From: Planctomycetales bacterium
GTDB lineage: Bacteria > Planctomycetota > Planctomycetia > Isosphaerales > Isosphaeraceae
Assembly: GCA_027452145.1 (NCBI GenBank)
Contig: DAIDHB010000199.1
Span: forward strand, 1 to 39,242
Direction of reading: 5' to 3'
Length of the DNA stretch: 39,242 bases
The position numbers and the translations under genes are program-made. Positions 17,529 to 27,916 of the stretch are shown piece after piece; position 1 is the stretch's first letter, and each line of letters starts with the position of its first letter. The notes below the pieces were generated by a model that worked only from the letters and a program-made list of their open reading frames with translations, was not told the DNA's origin and did no database searches.

Positions 17529-17760
17529 CGCCCTTCCCTCGCTGTTTCGTCGGCACGAGCCCGGGCAGACCGGACCGCCGATCCGCTCCAACCCCTCGAT
17601 GAACCCGTGCGATGACGCCGCTCTCATCGTGCTCCTTCAATGGAGGCTGGGCCAGCCGTCATCCCTCTCGGGGACCGTGTTTCAGGGTCGGGCTCCGCGG
17701 GCGGGGGTCAACTCGGATGACGCGCGACGTCGCCGGGCGACCGTGATCCAGACCATTGAG

Positions 17761-17789
17761 ATTATACGAGACCCCGACGTCAACGGCAA
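17761..17789 (-). promoter_or_regulatory. Sigma-70-type promoter for the PQQ protein gene
   Basis: On the minus strand, TTGCCG (17789-17784) is followed after exactly 17 bases by the consensus -10 TATAAT (17766-17761). The nearest downstream gene is the PQQ protein, whose chosen start is 233 bases away, implying a long untranslated leader. It is the best sigma-70-like match noticed in the window. Confidence 0.65.
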
Positions 17790-17968
17790 ATCCGATACCA
17801 ATTGCCTTTTTCATCGCAATGAGTGGAGGTCGCCGTCCGTTTTTGACGGGATCGGCCGCGGCCGGGTATCGGCGGCGCGAGCCACACCAGGAGAAGCGTC
17901 ACCGGGCCGGCCGATGGCCCGCATGTCTGTCTGCGAGTGTCGACCCGGATGATCTGGTGAACCGGGAG

Positions 17969-18010
17969 CCCTGCCCGGTTGCACGGCTTCTGCACGGAAA
18001 CCGGGCAGGG
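17969..18010. repeat. Perfect 12-bp inverted repeat (hairpin)
   Basis: CCCTGCCCGGTT (17969-17980) pairs with AACCGGGCAGGG (17999-18010) across an 18-base loop that itself contains gcac twice. It lies 137 bases after the stop of the cupredoxin-like gene. No T tract follows on either strand. Confidence 0.75.
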
Positions 18011-18050
18011 ACACTCGGTGCGTTGGGAGCCTGACCCGCCGGGACCGGAT

Positions 18051-18130
18051 CGGGAGGGCGAGCCTCCCGGCGAGCCGGACACGGAGGAGGCCCTGGGTCC
18101 ACTCGGCTCGGCAGGAGCCTCGCCCTCCCG
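18051..18130. repeat. REP-like dispersed palindrome downstream of the cupredoxin-like gene
   Basis: CGGGAGGGCGAG (18051-18062) and CTCGCCCTCCCG (18119-18130) form a perfect 12-bp inverted repeat, with inner pairing of GAGCCG against CGGCTC. The right arm reads GGCTCGGCAGGAGCCTCGCC, which I recall as a widespread intergenic motif of planctomycete genomes (seen as GSAGASPS in spurious translations). It ends 17 bases from the stop of the adjacent gene and may also act as its 3' structure. Confidence 0.7.
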
Positions 18131-18147
18131 GATACCGGGACAAACTT

Positions 18148-18984
18148 TTACTTCTTCGGGACCAGGGTGATCTCGCCCACATCGGTCGCCTCGTCGGCCT
18201 TGACCTCGACGGGCATGCCGCGGCCGGCTCCCTTGTTCACGAAGCCGACCGTTTCCTGCCAGAGGACGAGGTTCTGCTTGCCGGCGGGGACGCCCTTGAT
18301 CTCGAACGAGCCGTCCTTGGCGGTCGTGGCGAAGAACGGGTGGTCGAAGACCATGACATACGCCTTCATCCAGGGGTGGATATCGCAATTGATCGCGATC
18401 GGCAGCTTCTCGGGCACGAGGTCGAGCTTGAGCTCGGTGCCGGCGGCGACGTTCTGGTTGCTCGAGTTGTTGAATCCGTTGAGGTGGACGTTGTGGTTCG
18501 TGCCGGCGTCGCTCGACTTCACGACGAGCTTCTGCTTCTCGTGCATGGCGAGCACGTAGGGGAGGAACTCGCAGTTCTGCTGGTCGAGGACGACGGACGG
18601 CTGCTTCTCGAGGAGCTGCTGGACGGCGCCGGCGTTCTCGCCCCTGGGCCGGACGATGTAGGCGAACGCGTAGGAGACGCCCTTGGTTGCGGGATCGACG
18701 ACCAGCTCGCGCGAGAAGATCGGCTTGTCCTTGGCGCAGACCTGGGGATCCTTGTCGGCCTTTCCTTTCTCCTCGAGCACCTTGATCTGGGGGATTCCCT
18801 CGCCGCCCCAGACGACCCGCCCCTTGATGGAACCGTACTGGCCGACCGCGGCGGCGCCGAGGGTCGCGGGGGCCGGGCAGGCCGCCTTCGCGGTGAAGGG
18901 TCCGGAGACCAGGCCGGCCGCCGCCGCCAAGGCGAAGCACGAAAGAAAGCGGCGAGCACCGCCGCAACGAATACGCAAGCTCAT
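18148..18984 (-). CDS. Exported cupredoxin-like protein with amicyanin-type C-x2-H-x2-M motif
   Basis: This protein has 278 residues with a signal peptide (1-34, FTAKA-A). The start has GGGAG seven bases upstream. A cupredoxin-like middle holds NHNVHL (H164) and NCDIHPWM (C200, H203, M206), the His...Cys-x2-His-x2-Met ligand pattern of type 1 copper proteins such as amicyanin. It is preceded by the conserved C83 (DPQVCAKDKPI) and C138 (DQQNCEFLPY). The C-terminal part (FFATTAKDGSFEIKGVPAG, then KQNLVLWQETVG) resembles a carboxypeptidase-regulatory-like beta sandwich. The protein is a paralogue of the next gene upstream (19131-20069). A role as exported copper-binding or electron-transfer protein is inferred; copper binding is not proven and the extra cysteines are unusual. 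Some databases call relatives methylamine utilization proteins, which is not supported here. Confidence 0.85.
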   Translation of the reverse strand: MSLRIRCGGARRFLSCFALAAAAGLVSGPFTAKAACPAPATLGAAAVGQYGSIKGRVVWGGEGIPQIKVLEEKGKADKDPQVCAKDKPIFSRELVVDPATKGVSYAFAYIVRPRGENAGAVQQLLEKQPSVVLDQQNCEFLPYVLAMHEKQKLVVKSSDAGTNHNVHLNGFNNSSNQNVAAGTELKLDLVPEKLPIAINCDIHPWMKAYVMVFDHPFFATTAKDGSFEIKGVPAGKQNLVLWQETVGFVNKGAGRGMPVEVKADEATDVGEITLVPKK

Positions 18985-19088
18985 GGATCGTCTCCCAGAA
19001 GAGTTCCCATTCCCGATACGCGGGCAGGTTGGGTGAGCCCCCAGGACGGAGGCTCGGAGGGCCCAGGGCTCCGATTATCGCCGACCGG

Positions 19089-19127
19089 GACCGCCGCCGG
19101 AAGGGCGTCGCCCCGCCCCCGGCGGTC
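19089..19127. terminator. Hairpin immediately downstream of the cupredoxin-like lipoprotein gene
   Basis: GACCGCCG (19089-19096) pairs with CGGCGGTC (19120-19127), with an inner GGGC/GCCC pairing in the loop. It begins three bases after the stop of the lipoprotein gene on its transcript. No U tract follows, so it may be a weak terminator or a 3' stabilising structure between the two paralogues. Confidence 0.45.
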
Positions 19128-19130
19128 GGA

Positions 19131-20069
19131 TCAGCCGCCGCTGTTCACCTTCGCCGGGTCGATCGTGAAATCCTTCGTGGTCGGCTCGCCGGCCCTGATC
19201 GCGACCGGATCGCCGGCCGAGGGGGTGAGATACCGCGCCGCCTCCTGCCAGACCACGACCTTCTGCTCGCCGGCGGGGGCGTCCTTGATCTCGAAGTTTC
19301 CGTCCTTGTCGGTCACGGCGAAATAGGGGTGCTCCAGGACCAGCCAGTAGGCGATCATCCAGGGGTGGATACTACAGCTCACGGGACCGGGCCCGCGCTC
19401 GGGGGCGTCGGGCGTGATGGTCATCTCGGAGCCGGGGGGCATGCTGGGGTTCTGGTTGAGCGACCGAAGCTGGATGCTGACGTTGTGATTGGCCGGGTCG
19501 CTCGACTTCAGGTGGATCGGGTTGCCGACCATCACCGCCAGCGCGTGCGGGACGAACACGCAGTTCTTCTGGTCGAACTCGGCGGGACGGGTCAGGGCCC
19601 GCTTCTTCGCGTCCTCGCTGACGGCGGTCGGCCGCATGAGGTACACGAAGGCGTTGGCGACCCCCCGATTCGACGAGTTGACGACCAGTCGCTCGTCGAG
19701 GATCGGCTCGGACTTCGCGCAGACCTCGGGGTCCTTGGCGGCCTTGCCGACGGCCTGGAGCACCGGCTGTTTCGGCGGCGTGCCGCCGTAGACGACGCGT
19801 CCCTTCAGCGTGCCCCAGCCCGCGGCCTTGCCCGCCGGGGTCGCGCTGCCGCCCGAGGGAGCGGACGAGGAGGCGTCGCCCTTCGTCGCCGGCGGCGGGG
19901 ACTTCTCGGGCACCGGCGGCTTCGTGGGGATCTGGGCCTCGGGCGCCGACTGGAGCACGGCCTGGTCCTTCTCGGGCGCCCCGCCGCCGCAGCCGGACAG
20001 CGGCAACGCCAGCAGAGTGAGCACGGTCGGGCCGAGGAACCCGCGGGCGCGGGGGAATTCACGTCGCAT
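19131..20069 (-). CDS. Cupredoxin-like lipoprotein, paralogue of the downstream gene
   Basis: This protein has 312 residues from ATG at 20069, chosen for AGGAG nine bases upstream and because it gives a lipoprotein signal (LPLSGC, lipid-modified C27); a longer frame to 20150 has no signal character. A Pro/Ala/Ser-rich linker (30-82) precedes the globular part. It shares TLKGRVVYGG, KDPEVCAKSEPI (C117), FDQKNCVFVPHA (C170), NHNVSI (H195) and SCSIHPWM (C232, H235, M238) with the neighbouring gene, then the same beta-sandwich end (HPYFAVTDKDGNFEIKDAP). The pair therefore arose by duplication, with one member secreted and the other anchored to a membrane. Copper binding is inferred from the ligand pattern. 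The upstream gap is shared with the divergent serine hydrolase gene. Confidence 0.87.
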   Translation of the reverse strand: MRREFPRARGFLGPTVLTLLALPLSGCGGGAPEKDQAVLQSAPEAQIPTKPPVPEKSPPPATKGDASSSAPSGGSATPAGKAAGWGTLKGRVVYGGTPPKQPVLQAVGKAAKDPEVCAKSEPILDERLVVNSSNRGVANAFVYLMRPTAVSEDAKKRALTRPAEFDQKNCVFVPHALAVMVGNPIHLKSSDPANHNVSIQLRSLNQNPSMPPGSEMTITPDAPERGPGPVSCSIHPWMIAYWLVLEHPYFAVTDKDGNFEIKDAPAGEQKVVVWQEAARYLTPSAGDPVAIRAGEPTTKDFTIDPAKVNSGG

Positions 20070-20346
20070 CGTTGCATTCTCCTGGTGGCTGGGGCCGGCG
20101 GCGCTGTGGGACTGCGACGAGGCGCCGCGGACCGGCCGGGCCGGTGCCATCGGGATGAGAGTTTAGCCGCCGAATGCCGCCGGTCGCCAGTGTCGACGTG
20201 CCGCTCGCGGCGCGATCCGCCCCGGATCGGGTTGGCTCCGCGTGGCTCTGGCAGGCTGCGCCGACGATGCTTATCCTTCAGGATCGCCGGCCGTCGTCGC
20301 GACGTCCGGCCTTCCGGGACGATTCCACTCTCGCGGATGGCCGAGC

Positions 20347-21546
20347 ATGAAGCGCCCCCTGATCTCGTTCCTGACCGCCGCCGGGCTGCTCACCCCGGGC
20401 CTCGTGCCGGCCCGGTCGGCGGACGATCGCCCCGCCGCGGCCCTCCAGCCGTTCGTCGATCGCCACCAGCTCGCCGGCGCGGTCGTCCTCGTCGCCGCGC
20501 CCGATCGGGTCCTCAGCCTCGAGGCCGTCGGCTATTCGGACGTCGCCTCCGCGGTCCCCATGAAGACCGACGCCCTGTTCTGGGTCGCCTCGATGTCGAA
20601 GCCCATCACGGCGACGGCCCTCATGATGCTGGTCGACGAGGGGAAGGTCGCGCTCGACGACCGGGTCGAGAAGTACCTGCCCGAGTTCCGCAACCAGATG
20701 GTCGTCGTCGAGCGACGGCGCGACCGGCTGGTCCTCCAGGCGTGCCCGCACCCGATCACGATCCGCGAGATCCTGTCGCACACCAGCGGACTCGTCACCC
20801 GCTCGCCGCTCGAGAGCGAGCTCGACGTCCTGCCGCTCAAAATCGGCACGATCACCTATGGGCTCTCGCCGCTCCAGTTCTCGCCGGGCACGAAGTACGA
20901 GTACTGCAACGCCGGCATCAACACGGCGGGGCGGATCATCGAGGTGGTCTCGGGCGTCCCGTACGAGGAGTTCCTCCAGAAGCGCCTGTTCGACCCGCTC
21001 GGCATGAAGGACACCACGTTCTGGCCCGACGAGGCGCAGCTCGCCCGGCTGGCGAAGTCCTACGGGCCGGGTCCGAAGAACCAGGGGCTCGAGGAGATCC
21101 GGATCACCCAGCTCAGTTATCCGCTCACCGACCGTGCGAAGCGGCATCCGTATCCGGCCGGGGGACTTTTTTCGACGGCGAGCGACCTGGCGCGCTTCTG
21201 CCAGATGATCGGCCGGGGCGGCACGCTGGACGGCCGCCGTTATGTTTCGGAACAGGCCGTGCGCGCGATGACCTCGACGCAGACCGGCAAGCTGCTCACC
21301 AACGGAAGGGGCGAGTACGGCTACGGGCTCGGCTGGTGGACCTCGCGCTACGCGAAGGGGAGCAACGGGCCGGTCATCCCCGGCCCGTGCGGCCACGGGG
21401 GCGCCTACGCGACCAACATGTCGATCGACCCCGAACGCGGGCTGATCACGGTCTACCTCGTTCAGCATGCCGGGTTCCCGGGCATCGGCGGGGGCAAGGT
21501 CCAGGAGGCCTTCCACCAGGCCGCGATCCGGGCGTTCGGGAAGTGA
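20347..21546 (+). CDS. Exported serine hydrolase of the class C beta-lactamase family
   Basis: This protein has 399 residues. A signal peptide covers about 1-24 (MKRPLISFLTAAGLL, cleavage near ARS-A). Catalytic motifs of PF00144 are present: SMSK (S82, K85), YCN (Y186, N188) and HGG (H350-G352, in place of KTG). ITIREILSHTSGL and SPGTKYEYCNAG are typical of esterase/D-aminopeptidase/EstB-like members rather than true beta-lactamases. The substrate cannot be told. The start ATG lies within a run lacking a strong Shine-Dalgarno; an ATG ten bases upstream is out of frame. It is the only plus-strand gene between 12 and 34 kb, divergent from the lipoprotein gene and convergent with DUF1501, so it is probably a single transcription unit. 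Exported planctomycete hydrolases of this type are common and mostly uncharacterised. Confidence 0.9.
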   Translation: MKRPLISFLTAAGLLTPGLVPARSADDRPAAALQPFVDRHQLAGAVVLVAAPDRVLSLEAVGYSDVASAVPMKTDALFWVASMSKPITATALMMLVDEGKVALDDRVEKYLPEFRNQMVVVERRRDRLVLQACPHPITIREILSHTSGLVTRSPLESELDVLPLKIGTITYGLSPLQFSPGTKYEYCNAGINTAGRIIEVVSGVPYEEFLQKRLFDPLGMKDTTFWPDEAQLARLAKSYGPGPKNQGLEEIRITQLSYPLTDRAKRHPYPAGGLFSTASDLARFCQMIGRGGTLDGRRYVSEQAVRAMTSTQTGKLLTNGRGEYGYGLGWWTSRYAKGSNGPVIPGPCGHGGAYATNMSIDPERGLITVYLVQHAGFPGIGGGKVQEAFHQAAIRAFGK

Positions 21547-21577
21547 GGGTCGATCCGGCGGGCGGCTTGAGAGCCAT

Positions 21578-21676
21578 CCTGGCGAACCGGCGACGTGAGT
21601 CGCCGGGTCTCTCACTCCCGGCCAACTGGCGGCCGACGCCTGATGACCCGGCGACTGACGTCGCCGGTTCGCCAGG
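21578..21676. repeat. 32-bp near-perfect inverted repeat between convergent genes
   Basis: The arms 21578-21609 and 21645-21676 match over 32 bases with one mismatch and are separated by 35 bases. Each arm is itself a palindrome around CGGCGAC/GTCGCCG with a four-base centre, and the loop holds cggcc...ggccg. The element exactly fills the space between the stops of the plus-strand serine hydrolase and the minus-strand DUF1501 gene, ending three bases before the latter. It could be a bidirectional terminator or a REP/BIME-type mobile palindrome. Confidence 0.9.
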
Positions 21677-21679
21677 TCC

Positions 21680-23107
21680 CTATGCCAGGATGCCCTGGAT
21701 GACCTCGCCGTGGACGTCGGTCAGCCGGCGGCGGATGCCGTTGTGGTAGTAGGTCAATCGCTTGTGATCGATGCCGAGCAGCCGGAGGACCGTCGCGTGG
21801 AAGTCGTAGACGGTCGTCGGGTTCTCGACGGCGCGATAGCCGACCTCGTCGGATGAGCCGTACGCGAGGCCCGGTTTCAGTCCGGCCCCCGCCATCCAGC
21901 AGGTGAAGGCCAGTTGATGATGGTCGCGGCCCTTGCCGCCGATCCCCTCGGTGAACGGGGTCCGGCCGAACTCGGTGGTCCAGAGGAGCAGCGTGTCGTC
22001 GAATAGCCCGCGCTGTTTGAGGTCGCGGATCAGGCCGGCCAGCGGCCGATCCATGCTGACGGCCTGCTTGGTGTGGTTGTCGACCAGGTTTTCGTGCGCA
22101 TCCCAGTTGATCCGCGGCGAGCCGAAGGCGCCGCCGTGGTAGAGCTGCACGAACCGGACCCCGCGCTCTATGAGCCGGCGAGCCAGCAGGCAATTCCGGC
22201 CGAAGCCCGCGGTCTCGGGCCGGTCCAGGCCGTAGAGCGACCGGATGGCGGGCGGCTCCGAGTCGATGCCGACGGCCTCGGGGATGCTGGCCTGCATCCG
22301 GGCGGCCAGCTCGTACGAGCGGATGCGCGCCGCGAGCGAGGAATCGCCCGGGTTCTCCTCCAGATATTCGCGGTTCATCGCCTCCAGCACCGCGATTCCG
22401 CGCCGTCCTCGACCGCGCGGGACGCCCTCGGGCGGGAAGAGGTCGACGACCGGCTCGCCGGCCGTGCGAAACGCGACCCCCTGATGCGTGGCGGGCAGGA
22501 AACCGGACGTCCAGTTGATCGCGCCGCCGGCCGGCAGCCCGCGCGGGTCGGGCAGGACAACGAAGGTCGGCAGGTTCTGGTTCTCGCTCCCCAGGCCGTA
22601 CGAGAGCCAGGCCCCCAGGCACGGGAACCCGTTCATGGTGAAGCCCGTGTTCATGTGGAACGTCGCGGGCGTGTGGTTCGAGCTCTTCGAGACCATCGAG
22701 CGGATGATCGTCAGGTCGTCGACACAGCCCGCCAGGTTCGGCAGCAGGTCGCTGACCCACTGGCCGCTGGCCCCGCGGCGCTCGAATCGGAACGGGGTCT
22801 TCATCAATCGTCCGGGCCGGCCGAAGAACGTCTCGATCTTCCCCTTTCCGGCCAGCTCCTGCCCGTCGTGCCGCGCGAGGTCCGGCTTGTGGTCGAACGT
22901 GTCGACGTGGCTGACGCCGCCGCACGCGAATACCTGGATGACCCGGCGCGCCCGCGCGGGGAAGTCGAGCGCCGGCCCGCCCTCGGCCCGCGCGTCCTGG
23001 CCCAGCATCCAGGCCAGGGCGACCGCGCCCAGGCCCGAGCCCGCGTCTCGCAGAAAGGCCCGGCGCGATCCGAGGCCGTCGTGTTCTTCGCCGCTGGCCT
23101 GATCCAT
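21680..23107 (-). CDS. DUF1501 family exported protein (Tat signal)
   Basis: This protein has 475 residues from ATG at 23107 (GGGAG ten bases upstream); an in-frame ATG at 23143, overlapping the upstream gene by 11 bases, would add 12 residues. A twin-arginine signal is near the start (SRRAFLRDAG then GLGAVALAWML). DUF1501 hallmarks follow: VIQVFACGGVSHVDTFDHKP, VRFVQLYHGGAFG, WDAHENLVDNH, LLLWTTEFGRTPF and GRDHH. These resemble the alkaline phosphatase/sulfatase superfamily, but no substrate is known for this planctomycete-enriched family. It follows, and is presumably co-transcribed with, the DUF1549/DUF1553 gene, its usual partner. A role in cell-surface or polysaccharide handling has been suggested for such pairs; this is not visible from the sequence. 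Confidence 0.92.
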   Translation of the reverse strand: MDQASGEEHDGLGSRRAFLRDAGSGLGAVALAWMLGQDARAEGGPALDFPARARRVIQVFACGGVSHVDTFDHKPDLARHDGQELAGKGKIETFFGRPGRLMKTPFRFERRGASGQWVSDLLPNLAGCVDDLTIIRSMVSKSSNHTPATFHMNTGFTMNGFPCLGAWLSYGLGSENQNLPTFVVLPDPRGLPAGGAINWTSGFLPATHQGVAFRTAGEPVVDLFPPEGVPRGRGRRGIAVLEAMNREYLEENPGDSSLAARIRSYELAARMQASIPEAVGIDSEPPAIRSLYGLDRPETAGFGRNCLLARRLIERGVRFVQLYHGGAFGSPRINWDAHENLVDNHTKQAVSMDRPLAGLIRDLKQRGLFDDTLLLWTTEFGRTPFTEGIGGKGRDHHQLAFTCWMAGAGLKPGLAYGSSDEVGYRAVENPTTVYDFHATVLRLLGIDHKRLTYYHNGIRRRLTDVHGEVIQGILA

Positions 23108-23132
23108 GTTGAGTCGGCTCCCGGGTCGCGCT

Positions 23133-25271
<2,139 letters not shown>

Positions 25272-25315
25272 GCTCGCTGCCTCCGGGGAATGCGATCGAT
25301 CGGCCGGCGTCGGCC

Positions 25316-26116
25316 TCAGGAAGTCCGTCCATCCGGGCCATCGGACACGAGCAGGTCGTCCCTGAGCGAAGGCTTCAAGGTCGAGCCGGCCTTGCCGTCC
25401 GCGGCGTCGCCCGGTCGCCACAAGGTCTGGTTGATCAAGGGCGCGTCCTCGGGGACGCTCTCATCGACGTCGCTGGGCAACCGAAGCTTGACCAGAGCCG
25501 GCTTGCTGAGGACGATCATGCCCCCGGTCGCCGCGGCGACCGTGAGGACGCCCGACCAGACAGTCTTCCGCGCCTTGCCAACGTGCAGCCCGTCCTGATA
25601 CCGCAGGAGCCGACCCCGTCTCCCAGGGTACTCGACGTGAGCGGCCACGTCGAACGACTGGATCTGTCCCTGGAACGGCGCGGGGATGCCCCACGGCATG
25701 GAGATGACGCCGAAGGCCCCGCCCTCGCACTCGACCTCGACCCGGAAGCTCCCGACCGGGCGCCGGTTGAGAAAAAACTGTTGCGACGGATTGAGGACGA
25801 CCTGGGCACGGCAGGGGCGTTCGTAGCGATTCTGATAATAGATATCGAGGCGGGCCGAGCGGTCGGTCGTCGCCGGTACGATTGCGAAGCAGAATCCGTC
25901 GCGTTCGAAGTAGGGGCGTGTGACGCCGCGGAGCAGGTCGGGGGCCCGGTCCTTCCGCGTCAGCGACCAGATCAGAACTCCCAGCGAGCCGAGGGCGGCC
26001 GCCGGGAAGCCCAGGCGTGCACCCAAGGTCGAGTCGTCCATCATCCAGGACAACGCCGAACCGAACATGCCGACGATCATGACGAGGGCCACCACCGCCT
26101 TGGCACTCTCACCCAT
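25316..26116 (-). CDS. Uncharacterised membrane protein in the ptsI run
   Basis: This protein has 266 residues and I do not recognise a family. Hydrophobic stretches lie at about 8-25 (VVALVMIVGMFGSALSW), 34-52 (LGFPAAALGSLGVLIWSL) and about 189-206 (GVLTVAAATGGMIVLSK). The middle (about 60-185) is soluble and beta-rich with FERDGFCFAIVPATT, YYQNRYERPCRAQVVL and VEVECEGGAFGVISMP. The C-terminal tail is polar. It starts 30 bases after the ptsI stop and ends 44 bases before the DUF1549/DUF1553 gene, with AGGAT near the start codon. Conservation of this position in relatives would say whether it is a functional part of the run. Confidence 0.75.
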   Translation of the reverse strand: MGESAKAVVALVMIVGMFGSALSWMMDDSTLGARLGFPAAALGSLGVLIWSLTRKDRAPDLLRGVTRPYFERDGFCFAIVPATTDRSARLDIYYQNRYERPCRAQVVLNPSQQFFLNRRPVGSFRVEVECEGGAFGVISMPWGIPAPFQGQIQSFDVAAHVEYPGRRGRLLRYQDGLHVGKARKTVWSGVLTVAAATGGMIVLSKPALVKLRLPSDVDESVPEDAPLINQTLWRPGDAADGKAGSTLKPSLRDDLLVSDGPDGRTS

Positions 26117-26146
26117 CGGGCTGATCCTTTCGTCGGGGCCGGGATG

Positions 26147-27916
26147 TCAGATCGTGTCGAACATCTCGAGCGTGCTGGAGACCTCATGCAGCCTCGCGGT
26201 GAGGTACGAGCGGATTTCCTCGTTGGTGTTGAGCTGGAGCACGTGGTGGGCGTAGCGCTCGGCCTGCTGCGTCGTCACCGAGGCGAGCAGGGCCTTGATG
26301 GTGGGGATGAACGCGGGGCTCATGCTGAACTTTCGCAGGCCCATGCCGAAGAGGACCAGCACCGAGCGGGGCTGCCCGGCCATCTCGCCGCAGAGGGTGA
26401 CGGGGGTCCCGGTGCGCTGGCAGGCCGCGAACACGTTCTGGAGCACGCGGAAGATCGCCGGGTTCAGCGACTCGCACAGGTGCGCGACCTTGGGGTTGTC
26501 GCGGTCCGCGGCGACGAGGTACTGGATCAGGTCGTTCGATCCGATCGAGATGAAGTCGGTCTCGCGGAGGATGGCGTCGATGCAGATCGCCGCCGCGGGG
26601 ACCTCGACCATCACTCCGGTCTTCACGTCCTCGCCGAACGCCACGCCCTCGCGCTTGAGGTTGTGCCGCGTCTCCTTGACCAGCTTGTTGACGAAGTGCA
26701 GCTCCTCGAGGGTGGTGATCATGGGGAACAGCATCGAGACGTGCCCATGCCGCGCGGCGCGGAGAATCGCCCGGATCTGGGTGACGAAGAGCTTGGAGTT
26801 CTCGAAGAAGATGCGGGTCGAGCGCCAGCCCATGAACGGGTTCGGCTCGCTGCGGCGGCCCAGGTAGGGGACGGTCTTGTCGCCGCCGAGGTCGAGCGTC
26901 CGGATGGTGACCGTCTGGTTGGGCGAGTTGAGGATGATCTGGCGGTAGTACTCGTACTGCTCCTCCTCGCCAGGGACGTCATGGTGCGTGAGGAACAGGT
27001 ACTCGGTGCGGACCAGGCCGACGCCGGTTGCGCCGACCTTCTGCGCGGCCTGGGCGTCGGCGATGTTGTTGATGTTGGCGAGCAGCTCGATCCGGGTGCC
27101 GTCGGCCGAGAGCGCTGGCTGGTCGCGATTGGCGACCAGCCGGTCCTTGATGTTGAAGAACTCGCGCTGGACCTTGCGATAGGCCGAAGTCGCCTCCTGG
27201 TCGGGCCGGACGATGACCATGCCGTCGCGGCCGTCGACGATGACGAGGTCGCCGCTCTCGACGTCGTTCATGACGCCCTCGACGCCCGAGACCGCCGGGA
27301 TGCCGCGGCTCCGGGCGAGGATGGCGGCGTGGCTGGTCGAGCCGCCGACCTCGGTGACGATTCCGGCGATCGGCAGGTCGCCGAGGCTCATCGCCTGGCT
27401 GGGCAGGATCTCGTGAGCGACCAGGATCACCGACTCGTCGCCGTTGCGCGACTCGCCCGTCCCATTGACCGGCTCGAAGGGCTTGCGCGTCAGGTGCGAC
27501 CCGATTCGCAGGATCACGTCGCGGACGTCGCTCATCCGCTCGCGGTAATATTCCTGCTCCATTCGGGCGAACTGGGCCGCGAACGTCTGCATCACGGTCT
27601 GGAGGGCCGACAGGGCCGTCATCTGCTTCGAGCTGATGAGCTCGTGGACCTTGGAGACGACCAGGGGATCGTTGACGATCTGGAGGTGGGCCTTGAAGAT
27701 ATCGGCCGCCGAGTCCCCCAGCTCGTGCGCAACCTTCTGGATCAGCGCCTCGAGATCGCCGACGGCGTCCATGACGGCCCGGTCGAATCGCTCGATTTCG
27801 GCGGGGATCTGCCCGGGATGGTCCAGCGCCTGCTGCTCGATCGAGCCGAGCACCGACTCGACCCGATGGGCAATGCCCACCACGACGCCAGGACTCACGC
27901 CGATTCCTTTACGCAT
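26147..27916 (-). CDS. ptsI: Phosphoenolpyruvate-protein phosphotransferase (enzyme I)
   Basis: This protein has 589 residues, close to the usual 570-590 of enzyme I. It transfers phosphate from phosphoenolpyruvate to HPr in the cytoplasm. The N-terminal HPr-binding domain is followed by the phosphohistidine loop GGSTSHAAIL (H196), then VIVDGRDG. The C-terminal PEP-binding barrel shows TIRTLDLGGDK, NPFMGWRSTRI, MVEVPAA, GSNDLIQYLVAADRDNP and LCGEMAG with catalytic C509. All key residues are intact and the start is clear (MRKGIGVSPG). No HPr or EII gene is present nearby, so its partner is encoded elsewhere. It is the first gene of a minus-strand run continuing into the membrane protein and DUF1549/DUF1501 genes. 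A sigma-54-like site lies upstream. No Shine-Dalgarno is obvious before the ATG. Confidence 0.97.
   Translation of the reverse strand: MRKGIGVSPGVVVGIAHRVESVLGSIEQQALDHPGQIPAEIERFDRAVMDAVGDLEALIQKVAHELGDSAADIFKAHLQIVNDPLVVSKVHELISSKQMTALSALQTVMQTFAAQFARMEQEYYRERMSDVRDVILRIGSHLTRKPFEPVNGTGESRNGDESVILVAHEILPSQAMSLGDLPIAGIVTEVGGSTSHAAILARSRGIPAVSGVEGVMNDVESGDLVIVDGRDGMVIVRPDQEATSAYRKVQREFFNIKDRLVANRDQPALSADGTRIELLANINNIADAQAAQKVGATGVGLVRTEYLFLTHHDVPGEEEQYEYYRQIILNSPNQTVTIRTLDLGGDKTVPYLGRRSEPNPFMGWRSTRIFFENSKLFVTQIRAILRAARHGHVSMLFPMITTLEELHFVNKLVKETRHNLKREGVAFGEDVKTGVMVEVPAAAICIDAILRETDFISIGSNDLIQYLVAADRDNPKVAHLCESLNPAIFRVLQNVFAACQRTGTPVTLCGEMAGQPRSVLVLFGMGLRKFSMSPAFIPTIKALLASVTTQQAERYAHHVLQLNTNEEIRSYLTARLHEVSSTLEMFDTI

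Larger units (their letters stand above)
17529..18147. other. Intergenic region with promoter and two hairpin repeats
   Basis: This 619-base gap lies between the PQQ gene start and the stop of the first cupredoxin-like gene. It holds a minus-strand promoter at 17761-17789, a long leader of about 225 bases between it and the PQQ gene start, and two strong hairpin elements at 17969-18010 and 18051-18130. No convincing gene is visible on either strand. Confidence 0.8.
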
